The translations under genes and the position numbers were made by a program. Shown piece after piece: positions 1 to 5,019 of a stretch of DNA of 11,174 bases. A model generated the notes under the pieces. It made no database searches. It was given only the letters and a program-made list of their open reading frames with translations, and had not been told where the DNA came from. Source of the DNA: UBA668 sp052034175 (GTDB taxonomy: Bacteria > Actinomycetota > Acidimicrobiia > Acidimicrobiales > Ilumatobacteraceae); assembly GCA_052034175.1 (NCBI GenBank), contig JBPOIX010000177.1, positions 1 through 11,174 on the forward strand. The letters are read 5' to 3'. Every line of letters starts with the position of its first letter. The stretch's first letter is position 1.

Positions 1-17
1 TCGCATCCGGGATGCGA
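1..17. repeat. Perfect 8-bp inverted repeat at window edge
   Basis: TCGCATCC at 1-8 and GGATGCGA at 10-17 are exact reverse complements around a single G. A second small inverted repeat, GAGTG-TG-CACTC, follows at 16-27 and joins this hairpin to the tandem array. It could be a terminator or repeat remnant of an upstream gene, but the left context is missing. Confidence 0.5.
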
Positions 18-20
18 GTG

Positions 21-140
21 TGCACTCCGATGCGCCGGTCCACTCGGATGGCGGGGTGCTCCACTCGGATGCCGGGGCGCTCACTCGGATGCCGGGGCGC
101 TCACTCGGATGGTGGGGCGCTCACTCGGATGGGTGCGGTC
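21..140. repeat. Degenerate 20-bp tandem repeat array
   Basis: About six copies of a 20-bp unit stand head to tail. The core CACTCGGATG begins at 41, 62, 82, 102 and 122, with a decayed copy (CACTCCGATG) at 23. The two copies from 81 to 120 are the cleanest; the period is 20 bp except for one 21-bp and one 18-bp step. The unit length is not a multiple of three and the array ends about 40 bp before the dehydrogenase start, so it is not coding. It may continue left of the window. There are no unique spacers, so it is not CRISPR. Confidence 0.85.
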
Positions 141-168
141 CGCTTGGGTGGCGTGCTGCGCCGCCGCC

Positions 169-174
169 TAACGT
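169..174 (+). promoter_or_regulatory. Candidate leaderless -10 for the SDR gene
   Basis: TAACGT (pattern TAnnnT) lies exactly 7 bases before the ATG at 182, and no Shine-Dalgarno precedes that ATG. A weak -35-like TTGGGT is at 144-149 with a long 19-bp spacer. The placement would put the transcript start at or next to the ATG. This is an inference from spacing only. Confidence 0.4.
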
Positions 175-181
175 CCGAGGC

Positions 182-958
182 ATGGACATCAATGGTGCAA
201 GCGCAATCGTCACGGGTGGGGCCTCCGGCATTGGTGCCGCCTCCGCCCGCCTCCTCGCCTCCAAGGGCGCCAAGGTCGTCGTCGCCGACCTGCAGGAAGA
301 GAAGGGCCGGGCCCTCGCCGACGAGATCGGCGGCGCCTTCTGCAAGGTGGACGTCACCAAGACCGACGACATCATCAACGCCGTCGAGATGGCCAAGAGC
401 ATGGGCCCGCTGCGCGTGCTGGTGAACTCGGCGGGCATCGGCTGGGCGCAGCGCACGGTCGGCAAGGACGGGAGCTACGACTCCGCCGCCAACCTGGACG
501 CGTTCAAGAAGGTCATCGCCATCAACCTCGTGGGCAGCTTCGACTGCATCCGCCTGGCCGCCACGGCCATGAGCACCACCGAGCCGCTGGAGTACGGCGA
601 GCGCGGCGCCATCGTCAACATCGCCTCGGTGGCGGCGTTCGACGGCCAGATCGGCCAGGCCTCGTACTCGGCGTCCAAGGGTGGCGTGGTCGGCATGACC
701 CTGCCGATCGCCCGCGACCTGGCCGCGGTGGGCGTGCGCGTCAACACCGTCGCACCCGGCCTGATCGACACCCCGATCTACGGCGAGGGTGACAACAGCG
801 AAGCCTTCAAGGCCAATCTGCAGAAGGGTGTGCTGTTCCCGCAGCGCCTCGGCTTCCAGAGCGAACTGGCCAGCATGGTGGTGGAGTGCATCACCAACAG
901 CTACATGAACGCCGAGACCATCCGCGTCGACGGCGGCATCCGCATGCCACCGAAGTGA
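182..958 (+). CDS. SDR oxidoreductase, HSD10 / 3-hydroxyacyl-CoA dehydrogenase type 2-like
   Basis: A 258-aa classical short-chain dehydrogenase. The cofactor motif TGGASGIG is at residues 11-18, the acidic Asp36 at the end of strand 2 indicates NAD(H), NSAG is at 82-85, and the catalytic set is Asn115, Ser149, Tyr162 and Lys166 (YSASK at 162-166). The stretch SVAAFDGQIGQASYSASKGG and the IRMPP-type C-terminus closely resemble human HSD17B10 (type 10 HSD, 2-methyl-3-hydroxybutyryl-CoA dehydrogenase), so NAD-dependent oxidation of short or branched 3-hydroxyacyl-CoA is the likely reaction; the exact substrate is inferred. It is cytosolic, with no signal peptide. The ATG at 182 is chosen because the Rossmann fold starts a few residues later. 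An upstream in-frame extension would translate the repeat array and is unlikely. It stands alone, with its own terminator. Confidence 0.92.
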   Translation: MDINGASAIVTGGASGIGAASARLLASKGAKVVVADLQEEKGRALADEIGGAFCKVDVTKTDDIINAVEMAKSMGPLRVLVNSAGIGWAQRTVGKDGSYDSAANLDAFKKVIAINLVGSFDCIRLAATAMSTTEPLEYGERGAIVNIASVAAFDGQIGQASYSASKGGVVGMTLPIARDLAAVGVRVNTVAPGLIDTPIYGEGDNSEAFKANLQKGVLFPQRLGFQSELASMVVECITNSYMNAETIRVDGGIRMPPK

Positions 959-982
959 TCACCTGCTGATCGCGCGAGTGCA

Positions 983-1027
983 GCAACGGCCCGGCCGCCC
1001 CTCCCTGGGGGAGCGCCGGGCCGTTGC
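983..1027 (+). terminator. Strong intrinsic-type hairpin after the SDR gene
   Basis: A perfect 13-bp inverted repeat pairs 983-995 (GCAACGGCCCGGC) with 1015-1027. A second small stem, CTCCC/GGGAG, lies in the loop (1001-1005 with 1009-1013). There is no U-tract, as is common for high-GC actinobacterial terminators. It starts 25 bp after the SDR stop codon and ends before the cmtR promoter, insulating the two units. Confidence 0.7.
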
Positions 1028-1054
1028 GCGTCCACAGGCAACAACAATTCAGCA

Positions 1055-1083
1055 TTGACTGTATGTACATCGTGTGCTGTACT
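1055..1083 (+). promoter_or_regulatory. cmtR promoter, leaderless configuration
   Basis: TTGACT at 1055-1060 and TGTACT at 1078-1083 are separated by exactly 17 bp. Six bases then lead to the ATG at 1090, so the predicted transcript start falls on the ATG itself. There is no Shine-Dalgarno. This is the best sigma-70-type promoter match in the window. Confidence 0.6.
1060..1082. promoter_or_regulatory. Candidate CmtR/ArsR operator inside the promoter
   Basis: Three TGTA/TACA half-sites overlap the spacer and -10 box. TGTA-TG-TACA is at 1060-1069, and GTACA at 1065-1069 forms an inverted repeat with TGTAC at 1078-1082 across 8 bp. Repressor binding here would block RNA polymerase, as expected for an autoregulated ArsR-family gene. 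The operator role is inferred. Confidence 0.5.
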
Positions 1084-1089
1084 GTCGGC

Positions 1090-1398
1090 ATGTTCTGTGA
1101 CCCGCGTGCCCCGGTGCTCAGCCGGTTCGGCAAGGCGCTCGCCGACCCGGCCCGCTGCGCCATTCTCGTGTGCCTCCTCGACGGCCCTCACTACCCTTCG
1201 GACCTCGCGGCGCACCTCGGCTGTACCAAGGCCAATGTCTCCAATCACCTCACCTGCCTGCGGGGTTGCGGGCTGGTGACGGCCATACCGGAGGGCCGAC
1301 GAGTCCGCTACGAACTGGCCGACGCACGCCTGGCGCACGCACTGGCCGACCTTCACGACCTCGCGGCGGAGTTGCTCGCCGACGACGGTGCAGCGTGA
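1090..1398 (+). CDS. cmtR: ArsR/SmtB-family metal sensor, CmtR-like
   Basis: A 102-aa winged-helix repressor. Residues 10-75 align from memory with Mycobacterium tuberculosis CmtR (Cd/Pb sensor): LGRALADP..C-IL, then NVSNHLxCLRGCGLV in the recognition helix, then a wing with EGRRVRYEL. Cys56 and Cys60 occupy the CmtR Cys57/Cys61 metal positions. The third CmtR ligand, Cys102 in the C-terminal tail, has no counterpart because the protein ends ADDGAA. Other cysteines are at 3, 23, 28 and 45. The ATG at 1090 is preferred over upstream in-frame starts (for example 1063) because it matches the CmtR N-terminus and sits just behind a good promoter. Its stop overlaps the start of the transporter gene, so it probably represses its own operon until Cd, Pb or a similar soft metal binds. 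Confidence 0.88.
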   Translation: MFCDPRAPVLSRFGKALADPARCAILVCLLDGPHYPSDLAAHLGCTKANVSNHLTCLRGCGLVTAIPEGRRVRYELADARLAHALADLHDLAAELLADDGAA

Positions 1399-2108
1399 CC
1401 GACAACGGCCACGGCCACGACCACGACCACGCGGTCGACCACGACCACGACCACGTGCAGCACCAGGCCACGCTGCCGCCGTCGCCCGTTTCGGGGCGGG
1501 CGCTGGCCGTGCGTCGCGCCCTGATGCTGAACCGGCTCAGCCTCGGGTACAACGCGGTCGAGGCGGTAGTGGCCCTCGCCGCCGGGCTGGCCGCAGGGTC
1601 GATGAGCCTGCTGGGTTTCGGGCTGGACTCCGTGGTCGAGGTGTCCGCCTCGGCGGTGCTTGCGTGGCGGCTTGCGGCAGAGCGCAGGGGCACCTGCACT
1701 CAAGCGGCGGACCGACGTGCCGTGAAGGCGATCGCCCTCTCGTTCGCCGCGCTCGCCCTCTACGTCGGCGTGGCGGCGACCCGCGACCTGGTGCAGGCGA
1801 ACCGGCCCGACGTGTCGGCGGTGGGCATTGCGCTCACCGCTGCATCGGTCCTGCTGATGCCGTGGCTGGCCCGGGAGAAGCGACGGCTGGCGCCCGTGCT
1901 CGGTTCGCGAGCGCAACAGGCCGAAGCCGCGCAGACGTCGATCTGTGCACTGCTGTCCGCAGTCGTGCTCGCCGGGCTGCTGGCGAATGCGGCAGCCGGG
2001 TGGTGGTGGGCCGACCCGGCGGCGGCCCTCGGGGTGGCGCTGGTGGGCGCGGTGGAGGCCGTGCGCACCTGGCGGGCGGACTCGCTGGCCGACACCTGCT
2101 GTGCCTGA
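1395..2108 (+). CDS. Small CDF-like cation transporter with His-rich N-terminus
   Basis: A 237-aa membrane protein starting at GTG 1395, whose GTGA overlaps the cmtR stop, so the two are translationally coupled. Residues 6-23 hold eight His interleaved with Asp, a likely cytoplasmic metal-binding segment. Hydrophobic segments lie at about 49-67, 69-91, 109-128, 140-157, 182-203 and 205-222. The second carries LLGFGLDSVVE (Asp78), and the QAEAAQTSIC segment (175-184, Glu177, Cys184) and WWADP (Asp207) are typical of the short CDF-like 'cation transporter' group. The usual CDF C-terminal cytoplasmic domain is absent; the protein ends shortly after the last helix with DTCCA. The probable job is efflux of the metal sensed by the CmtR-like protein. 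Metal identity and direction are inferred from context. Confidence 0.8.
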   Translation: MTDNGHGHDHDHAVDHDHDHVQHQATLPPSPVSGRALAVRRALMLNRLSLGYNAVEAVVALAAGLAAGSMSLLGFGLDSVVEVSASAVLAWRLAAERRGTCTQAADRRAVKAIALSFAALALYVGVAATRDLVQANRPDVSAVGIALTAASVLLMPWLAREKRRLAPVLGSRAQQAEAAQTSICALLSAVVLAGLLANAAAGWWWADPAAALGVALVGAVEAVRTWRADSLADTCCA

Positions 2109-2145
2109 CCTGGCACGCACTGCCCGACGGCAGCGCGGCCTCAGG
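2104..2145. terminator. Candidate bidirectional terminator between convergent genes
   Basis: The 32-bp gap between the transporter and argJ stops contains the hairpin CTGCC-CGAC-GGCAG (2120-2133). An outer inverted repeat, CCTGA (2104-2108) with TCAGG (2141-2145), includes both stop codons. The stems are short, so support is modest. Confidence 0.35.
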
Positions 2146-3322
2146 TGGTGTAGTCGGCGTTGATGCGCACGTAGCCGTCGGTGAGGTCGCAGCCCCAGAC
2201 CATGGCCGTGGCGGAGCCGCCCGTGCCCAGGGAGACGTGGATGCGAACGTCCGGCCCACGCATGTAGGCGGCCAGTGCCTCCAGGCCGGCGGCGTCCACG
2301 GCGGCGGGGTAGACCTCCTGCGCCCCGAAGCGGATGACCACCTTGGCCTGGTCCACCTCGTCGGCCGAGGTGGCCTTGCCAACCGCCATCGCCACGCGGC
2401 CCCAGTTCGGGTCGGCCCCGTGGACGGCGGTCTTCACCAGCGGCGAGTTGACGATCGCCTTGGCCACCCGGGTGGCCTGCTCCGCCGATGACGCGCCGTC
2501 CACCTCGACCTCGATGAGCGTGGTGGCGCCCTCGCCGTCGCGGGCGATCTGGCGGGTCAGCGACACGCACACGTCGTAGAGCGCGGCCTCCAGCGCCGCC
2601 GGGCTGACCGCCCCCGCGGCGCCGCTGGCGAGCACGACGGCGGTGTCGCTGGTGGACGTGTCGGTGTCCACCGACACGCAGTTGAACGTGCGGCCCACCA
2701 CCCGGCGAAACATCGCGTCCAACTCGGTCGACGACACCAGGGCATCGGTGAACACCATGGCGATCATCGTGGCCATGTTCGGCTCGATCATGCCGACTCC
2801 CTTGGCCACACCGACCACGGTGGCTGCGCCGGCAGTGGCCGAGGCAGTCTTGGGCACGGTGTCCGTGGTCATGATCCCGCGGGCCACGGCCGCGGCGTCG
2901 GTGCCCGGCAGGGGCGAGGGGATGGCGGCCAGCCCGGCGCGGATGCGATCCATCGGGTAGGCCCGGCCGATGACCCCGGTGGAGGCGATGAGCACGTCGG
3001 CGGGGGCGCAGCGAAGGGAGCGGGCAACGCCGGCCACGACCTCCTCGGCGTCGGCCAGGCCCTGCGCGCCGGTGGCGACGTTGGCGTTCTTGGAGATGAC
3101 GACCATCGCCCGTGCCTGGCCGTCGGCCACATGGCGGCGTGACACGAGCACGCTCGGCCCGGCGAAGGAGCTCTGGGTGAACACGCCCGCCGCGGCGCAC
3201 ACGGTCTCGGCGGCGACGATGGTGAAGTCGTCGGTGGTGTCCTTCACGCCGATGTTGGTGACATGGGCGTGAAAGCCCAGGGGCAAGGGGAGAGGAAGGG
3301 GGAGGGGAAGCGCTGCGTTCAT
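2141..3322 (-). CDS. argJ: ArgJ-family glutamate/ornithine N-acetyltransferase (OAT2-type)
   Basis: A 393-aa ArgJ/OAT-fold N-terminal-nucleophile enzyme. The family transfers acetyl from N-acetylornithine to glutamate and matures by self-cleavage before a Thr; here that is Ala184|Thr185 in KGVGMIEPNMATM. The oxyanion-hole motif STGVIG is at 114-119, and SPLVKTAVHGADPNWGRVA lies near residue 310. Features such as DDFT, FAGPSV, ADGQAR, KNANVATG and DTDTSTSDTAV resemble OAT2 (ORF6) of the Streptomyces clavuligerus clavulanate cluster more than canonical ArgJ, as far as I recall it. The ATG at 3322 overlaps the marR stop (ATGA), indicating coupled translation. Residues 5-15 are an odd Leu-Pro repeat before the fold begins at about residue 16. 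No other arg genes are in the window, so arginine biosynthesis is likely but unproven. Confidence 0.9.
   Translation of the reverse strand: MNAALPLPLPLPLPLGFHAHVTNIGVKDTTDDFTIVAAETVCAAAGVFTQSSFAGPSVLVSRRHVADGQARAMVVISKNANVATGAQGLADAEEVVAGVARSLRCAPADVLIASTGVIGRAYPMDRIRAGLAAIPSPLPGTDAAAVARGIMTTDTVPKTASATAGAATVVGVAKGVGMIEPNMATMIAMVFTDALVSSTELDAMFRRVVGRTFNCVSVDTDTSTSDTAVVLASGAAGAVSPAALEAALYDVCVSLTRQIARDGEGATTLIEVEVDGASSAEQATRVAKAIVNSPLVKTAVHGADPNWGRVAMAVGKATSADEVDQAKVVIRFGAQEVYPAAVDAAGLEALAAYMRGPDVRIHVSLGTGGSATAMVWGCDLTDGYVRINADYTT
3280..3307 (+). other. G-quadruplex motif within the argJ 5' coding region
   Basis: On the plus strand (template for argJ), four G-runs of 4, 4, 5 and 4 are separated by loops of 3, 7 and 1 bases (3280-3283, 3287-3290, 3298-3302, 3304-3307). 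This satisfies the usual quadruplex pattern. The complementary strand encodes the Leu-Pro repeat of ArgJ, so the tract is both coding and structurally unusual. Confidence 0.6.
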
Positions 3323-3780
3323 GCCGTCTGCAACGCCTCGAGGTGGCTGCGCACCCGCCCGAACAGGGTGCCGAGTTGCTCCACGCCCTTCGCGCCGAGC
3401 GGGTCCAGCATGTGGCGGCGCACGCTGGCCACATGGTGCGGCGCAGCCTCCTGCAGCTTGGCGAACCCGGTGTCGGTGAGATGGGCCCACGCCACCCGAC
3501 GATCCGCGGCGCACGAGGCGCGCTCCACCCAGCCGTTCTTCACCATGCCGTCGAGCCGGCGGGTGAGGCCGCTGGGGGAGAGCTGCATCGCTGCGGCAAG
3601 GTCGCACATCCGCATCCGCCGCTCGTCCGCCTCGCTGAGCCACACCAGCACCTCGTAGTCGCCCATCGTGAGGCCGACAGGCGCAAGGTCCGCCTCGAGG
3701 GCGGCCATCAGGTCGTGCACGCTCATGATGAAGCTGCGCCATGACGTCTGCTCGCGTTCGGAGAGCCACTCGGTTGTCAT
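3319..3780 (-). CDS. MarR-family transcriptional regulator
   Basis: A 153-aa winged-helix protein with MarR architecture. It has an N-terminal dimerisation helix (about 8-33), an HTH with recognition helix around SPSGLTRRLDGMVKNGWVER (68-87), a wing containing the family Asp-Arg-Arg at 93-95 followed by HLTDTG, and C-terminal dimerisation helices (about 105-150). The ATG at 3780 has no Shine-Dalgarno but a TAnnnT hexamer 7 bases upstream. The stop shares four bases with the argJ start. It is divergent from yceI across a region with two matching palindromes, so autorepression plus control of yceI is the expected arrangement. The ligand is unknown. Cys59 and Cys90 are present, but I cannot say whether they sense oxidants. 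Confidence 0.88.
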   Translation of the reverse strand: MTTEWLSEREQTSWRSFIMSVHDLMAALEADLAPVGLTMGDYEVLVWLSEADERRMRMCDLAAAMQLSPSGLTRRLDGMVKNGWVERASCAADRRVAWAHLTDTGFAKLQEAAPHHVASVRRHMLDPLGAKGVEQLGTLFGRVRSHLEALQTA

Positions 3781-3787
3781 ACCCCAC

Positions 3788-3793
3788 AGGGTA
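3788..3793 (-). promoter_or_regulatory. Candidate leaderless -10 for marR-argJ
   Basis: On the minus strand TACCCT occupies 3793 to 3788, followed by 7 bases and then the marR ATG. The -35 region 17-18 bp upstream (TTTCAC or CTTTCA) is poor. It lies about 25 bp from the nearer palindrome, so repressor bound there could reach the -35 area. Confidence 0.4.
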
Positions 3794-3818
3794 GCAAAGG
3801 AGTTGCGCGAGTGAAAGG

Positions 3819-3830
3819 TTGCGAACGCAA
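3819..3830. promoter_or_regulatory. Palindrome 1, candidate MarR operator
   Basis: TTGCG-AA-CGCAA is a perfect inverted repeat. Its left half, TTGCGA (3819-3824), is also the best -35 for yceI, so bound repressor would exclude polymerase. A further GTTGCG half-site is at 3802-3807. Confidence 0.6.
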
Positions 3831-3847
3831 GGAGCTGCTCCTACTCT
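3819..3847 (+). promoter_or_regulatory. Candidate yceI promoter
   Basis: TTGCGA (3819-3824) and TACTCT (3842-3847) are 17 bp apart. The predicted start near 3854 leaves a roughly 35-base leader that carries the ribosome-binding site AAGGAG at 3877-3882, 5 bases before the yceI ATG. Confidence 0.5.
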
Positions 3848-3849
3848 TT

Positions 3850-3863
3850 GTTGCGCTCGCAAC
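3850..3863. promoter_or_regulatory. Palindrome 2, candidate MarR operator
   Basis: GTTGCG-CT-CGCAAC is a perfect 6-bp-arm inverted repeat with the same core as palindrome 1. The two centres are 32 bp apart, about three helical turns, so both would face the same side of the DNA. It covers the predicted yceI transcription start. Confidence 0.6.
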
Positions 3864-3887
3864 GAACCCCTACCTCAAGGAGCCCTC

Positions 3888-4430
3888 ATGTCCGACCTCT
3901 CCGCGCTCACCCCCGGCACCTGGACCGTGGATGCCGGCCACAGCAATGTGGCGTTCTCCGTGCGTCACCTGATGGTGGCCAAGGTGCGCGGCCGCTTCAC
4001 GGACTTCGCGGGCACGATCACCGTGGCGGAGGACGCGTTGCAGTCCAAGGTGGACGCCGTCGTCAAGATGGCCTCGGTGAACACGGACGACGAAGGCCGT
4101 GACGGCCACCTGCGCAGCGACGACTTCTTCGCCACCGACCAGTTCCCGGAGATGACGCTGGCCACCACCGCCATCAGCGCCAAGGGCAGCGATTATGTGC
4201 TGCACGCCAACCTCACGATCAAGGGCGTCACCCGGCCCGTGGACTTCGCCCTCGAGTTCGACGGTGTGGCCACCGACCCGTGGGGCAACACCAAGGCCGG
4301 CTTCACCGCCGAGGCCGAGATCAACCGCAAGGAGTGGGGCCTGGAGTGGAACGTGGCCCTCGAAGCCGGCGGCGTGCTGGTCGGCGAGAAGGTGAAGATC
4401 ACCCTCGAAATCGAAGCCCTCAAGGCCTGA
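3888..4430 (+). CDS. yceI: YceI-family polyisoprenoid-binding-like protein
   Basis: A 180-aa YceI-domain protein spanning nearly its full length. The diagnostic pattern W-x-VD-x-x-HS-x-V-x-F-x-VRHLM is at 12-29, followed by VRGRFTDFAG (33-42), RDGHLRSDDFF (71-81) and INRKEWGLEW (145-154). The family forms a lipocalin-like barrel that binds polyisoprenoid chains; the cellular job is poorly defined, often linked to isoprenoid quinone handling or stress. There is no signal peptide, so this copy is cytoplasmic, unlike periplasmic E. coli YceI. The start is fixed by AAGGAG five bases upstream. It is divergent from marR and followed 43 bp later by a VOC gene on the same strand, probably in one transcript. 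Confidence 0.92.
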   Translation: MSDLSALTPGTWTVDAGHSNVAFSVRHLMVAKVRGRFTDFAGTITVAEDALQSKVDAVVKMASVNTDDEGRDGHLRSDDFFATDQFPEMTLATTAISAKGSDYVLHANLTIKGVTRPVDFALEFDGVATDPWGNTKAGFTAEAEINRKEWGLEWNVALEAGGVLVGEKVKITLEIEALKA

Positions 4431-4460
4431 CACACTGTCCATCTCGTCGGCCGTTCGGCC

Positions 4461-4466
4461 AGGAGG
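4461..4466 (+). promoter_or_regulatory. Ribosome-binding site of the VOC gene beside a small hairpin
   Basis: AGGAGG lies 7 bases before the ATG at 4474 and fixes the start. Immediately upstream, GGCC-GTTC-GGCC (4449-4460) can fold into a short hairpin that abuts the site. No promoter is obvious in the 43-bp gap after yceI. Confidence 0.7.
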
Positions 4467-4473
4467 AATTGCG

Positions 4474-4947
4474 ATGTCCATCAAGCGACTGAATCACGCG
4501 GTGCTGTACGTGCGCGATGCCAACCGGGCGAAGCGCTTCTACACCGAAGTGCTCGGCTTCACGGTGCGCGCCAGCATCGGGGAGCAGGCGTACTTCCTCC
4601 AGGCCGACGGCAGCGAGAACGATCACGACCTGGGCCTGTTCCAGGTGGGCCCCAGCCCCGAGCTGCCGCCCCACCTGCCCGGCCTCTACCACCTCGCCTG
4701 GCAGGTGCACACCCTGGAGGAGCTGGCCGCCCTGCGCGAGAAGCTGCTCTCCGAAGGCGCGCTCGTGGGCGAGAGCGACCATGGGGTGAGCAAGAGCCTC
4801 TACGCGAAGGACCCCGACGGCATCGAGTTCGAGGTGATGTGGGCCGTGCCGCGGGCGGATTGGCCGGACAAGGTCGGCACCTGGCGGCTGGACCTGTCGG
4901 GCTCGCTGGCCCGTTGGCCGCACACGGACACCGCCGCCCAGCTCTGA
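4474..4947 (+). CDS. VOC-superfamily protein (glyoxalase / extradiol dioxygenase-like)
   Basis: A 157-aa vicinal-oxygen-chelate protein with two beta-alpha-beta-beta-beta repeats. His8 (LNHAVLYV), His73 (GLYHLAWQV) and Glu120 (DPDGIEFEV) are in the positions that supply a 2-His-1-Glu metal site in this superfamily. The first motif, RAKRFYTEVLGF (18-29), is typical. The closest recollected relatives are single-domain CatE-like catechol-2,3-dioxygenase annotations, including the WP-containing tail, but substrate cannot be read from sequence; a glyoxalase or other small-molecule lyase or dioxygenase role is equally possible. It lies downstream of yceI and is likely co-expressed, hence possibly under the same MarR control. 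Confidence 0.85.
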   Translation: MSIKRLNHAVLYVRDANRAKRFYTEVLGFTVRASIGEQAYFLQADGSENDHDLGLFQVGPSPELPPHLPGLYHLAWQVHTLEELAALREKLLSEGALVGESDHGVSKSLYAKDPDGIEFEVMWAVPRADWPDKVGTWRLDLSGSLARWPHTDTAAQL

Positions 4948-4973
4948 CCCATGGCGCTGGCGGCCCCTGCGGC

Positions 4974-4990
4974 GCCGCTGGCTCAGCGGC
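4974..4990. terminator. Hairpin between convergent VOC and TIGR01777 genes
   Basis: GCCGCTG (4974-4980) and CAGCGGC (4984-4990) form a perfect 7-bp GC-rich stem with a 3-base loop in the 55-bp gap between the two stop codons. There is no U-tract. It could serve both strands. Confidence 0.4.
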
Positions 4991-5019
4991 CCGAGCACGG
5001 ACTCAGCGGCCGAGCACGG
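4982..5019. repeat. Short tandem duplication at a gene 3' end
   Basis: CTCAGCGGCCGAGCACGG (5002-5019), which encodes the last residues and stop of the minus-strand gene, is repeated at 4982-5000 with one extra C. This looks like a local slippage duplication just beyond the stop codon. Confidence 0.6.

Noticed and set aside
21..140. CRISPR array
   Set aside because: The 20-bp units are contiguous with no unique spacers, and there are no cas genes.
20..181. In-frame N-terminal extension of the SDR gene
   Set aside because: It would translate the tandem repeats. SDRs of this type begin a few residues before the TGxxxGxG motif, which the ATG at 182 satisfies.
1353..3434. 693-codon open frame on the minus strand across cmtR, the transporter and argJ
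   Set aside because: It is out of frame with the conserved argJ and is Arg/His-rich low-complexity translation with no family motif.
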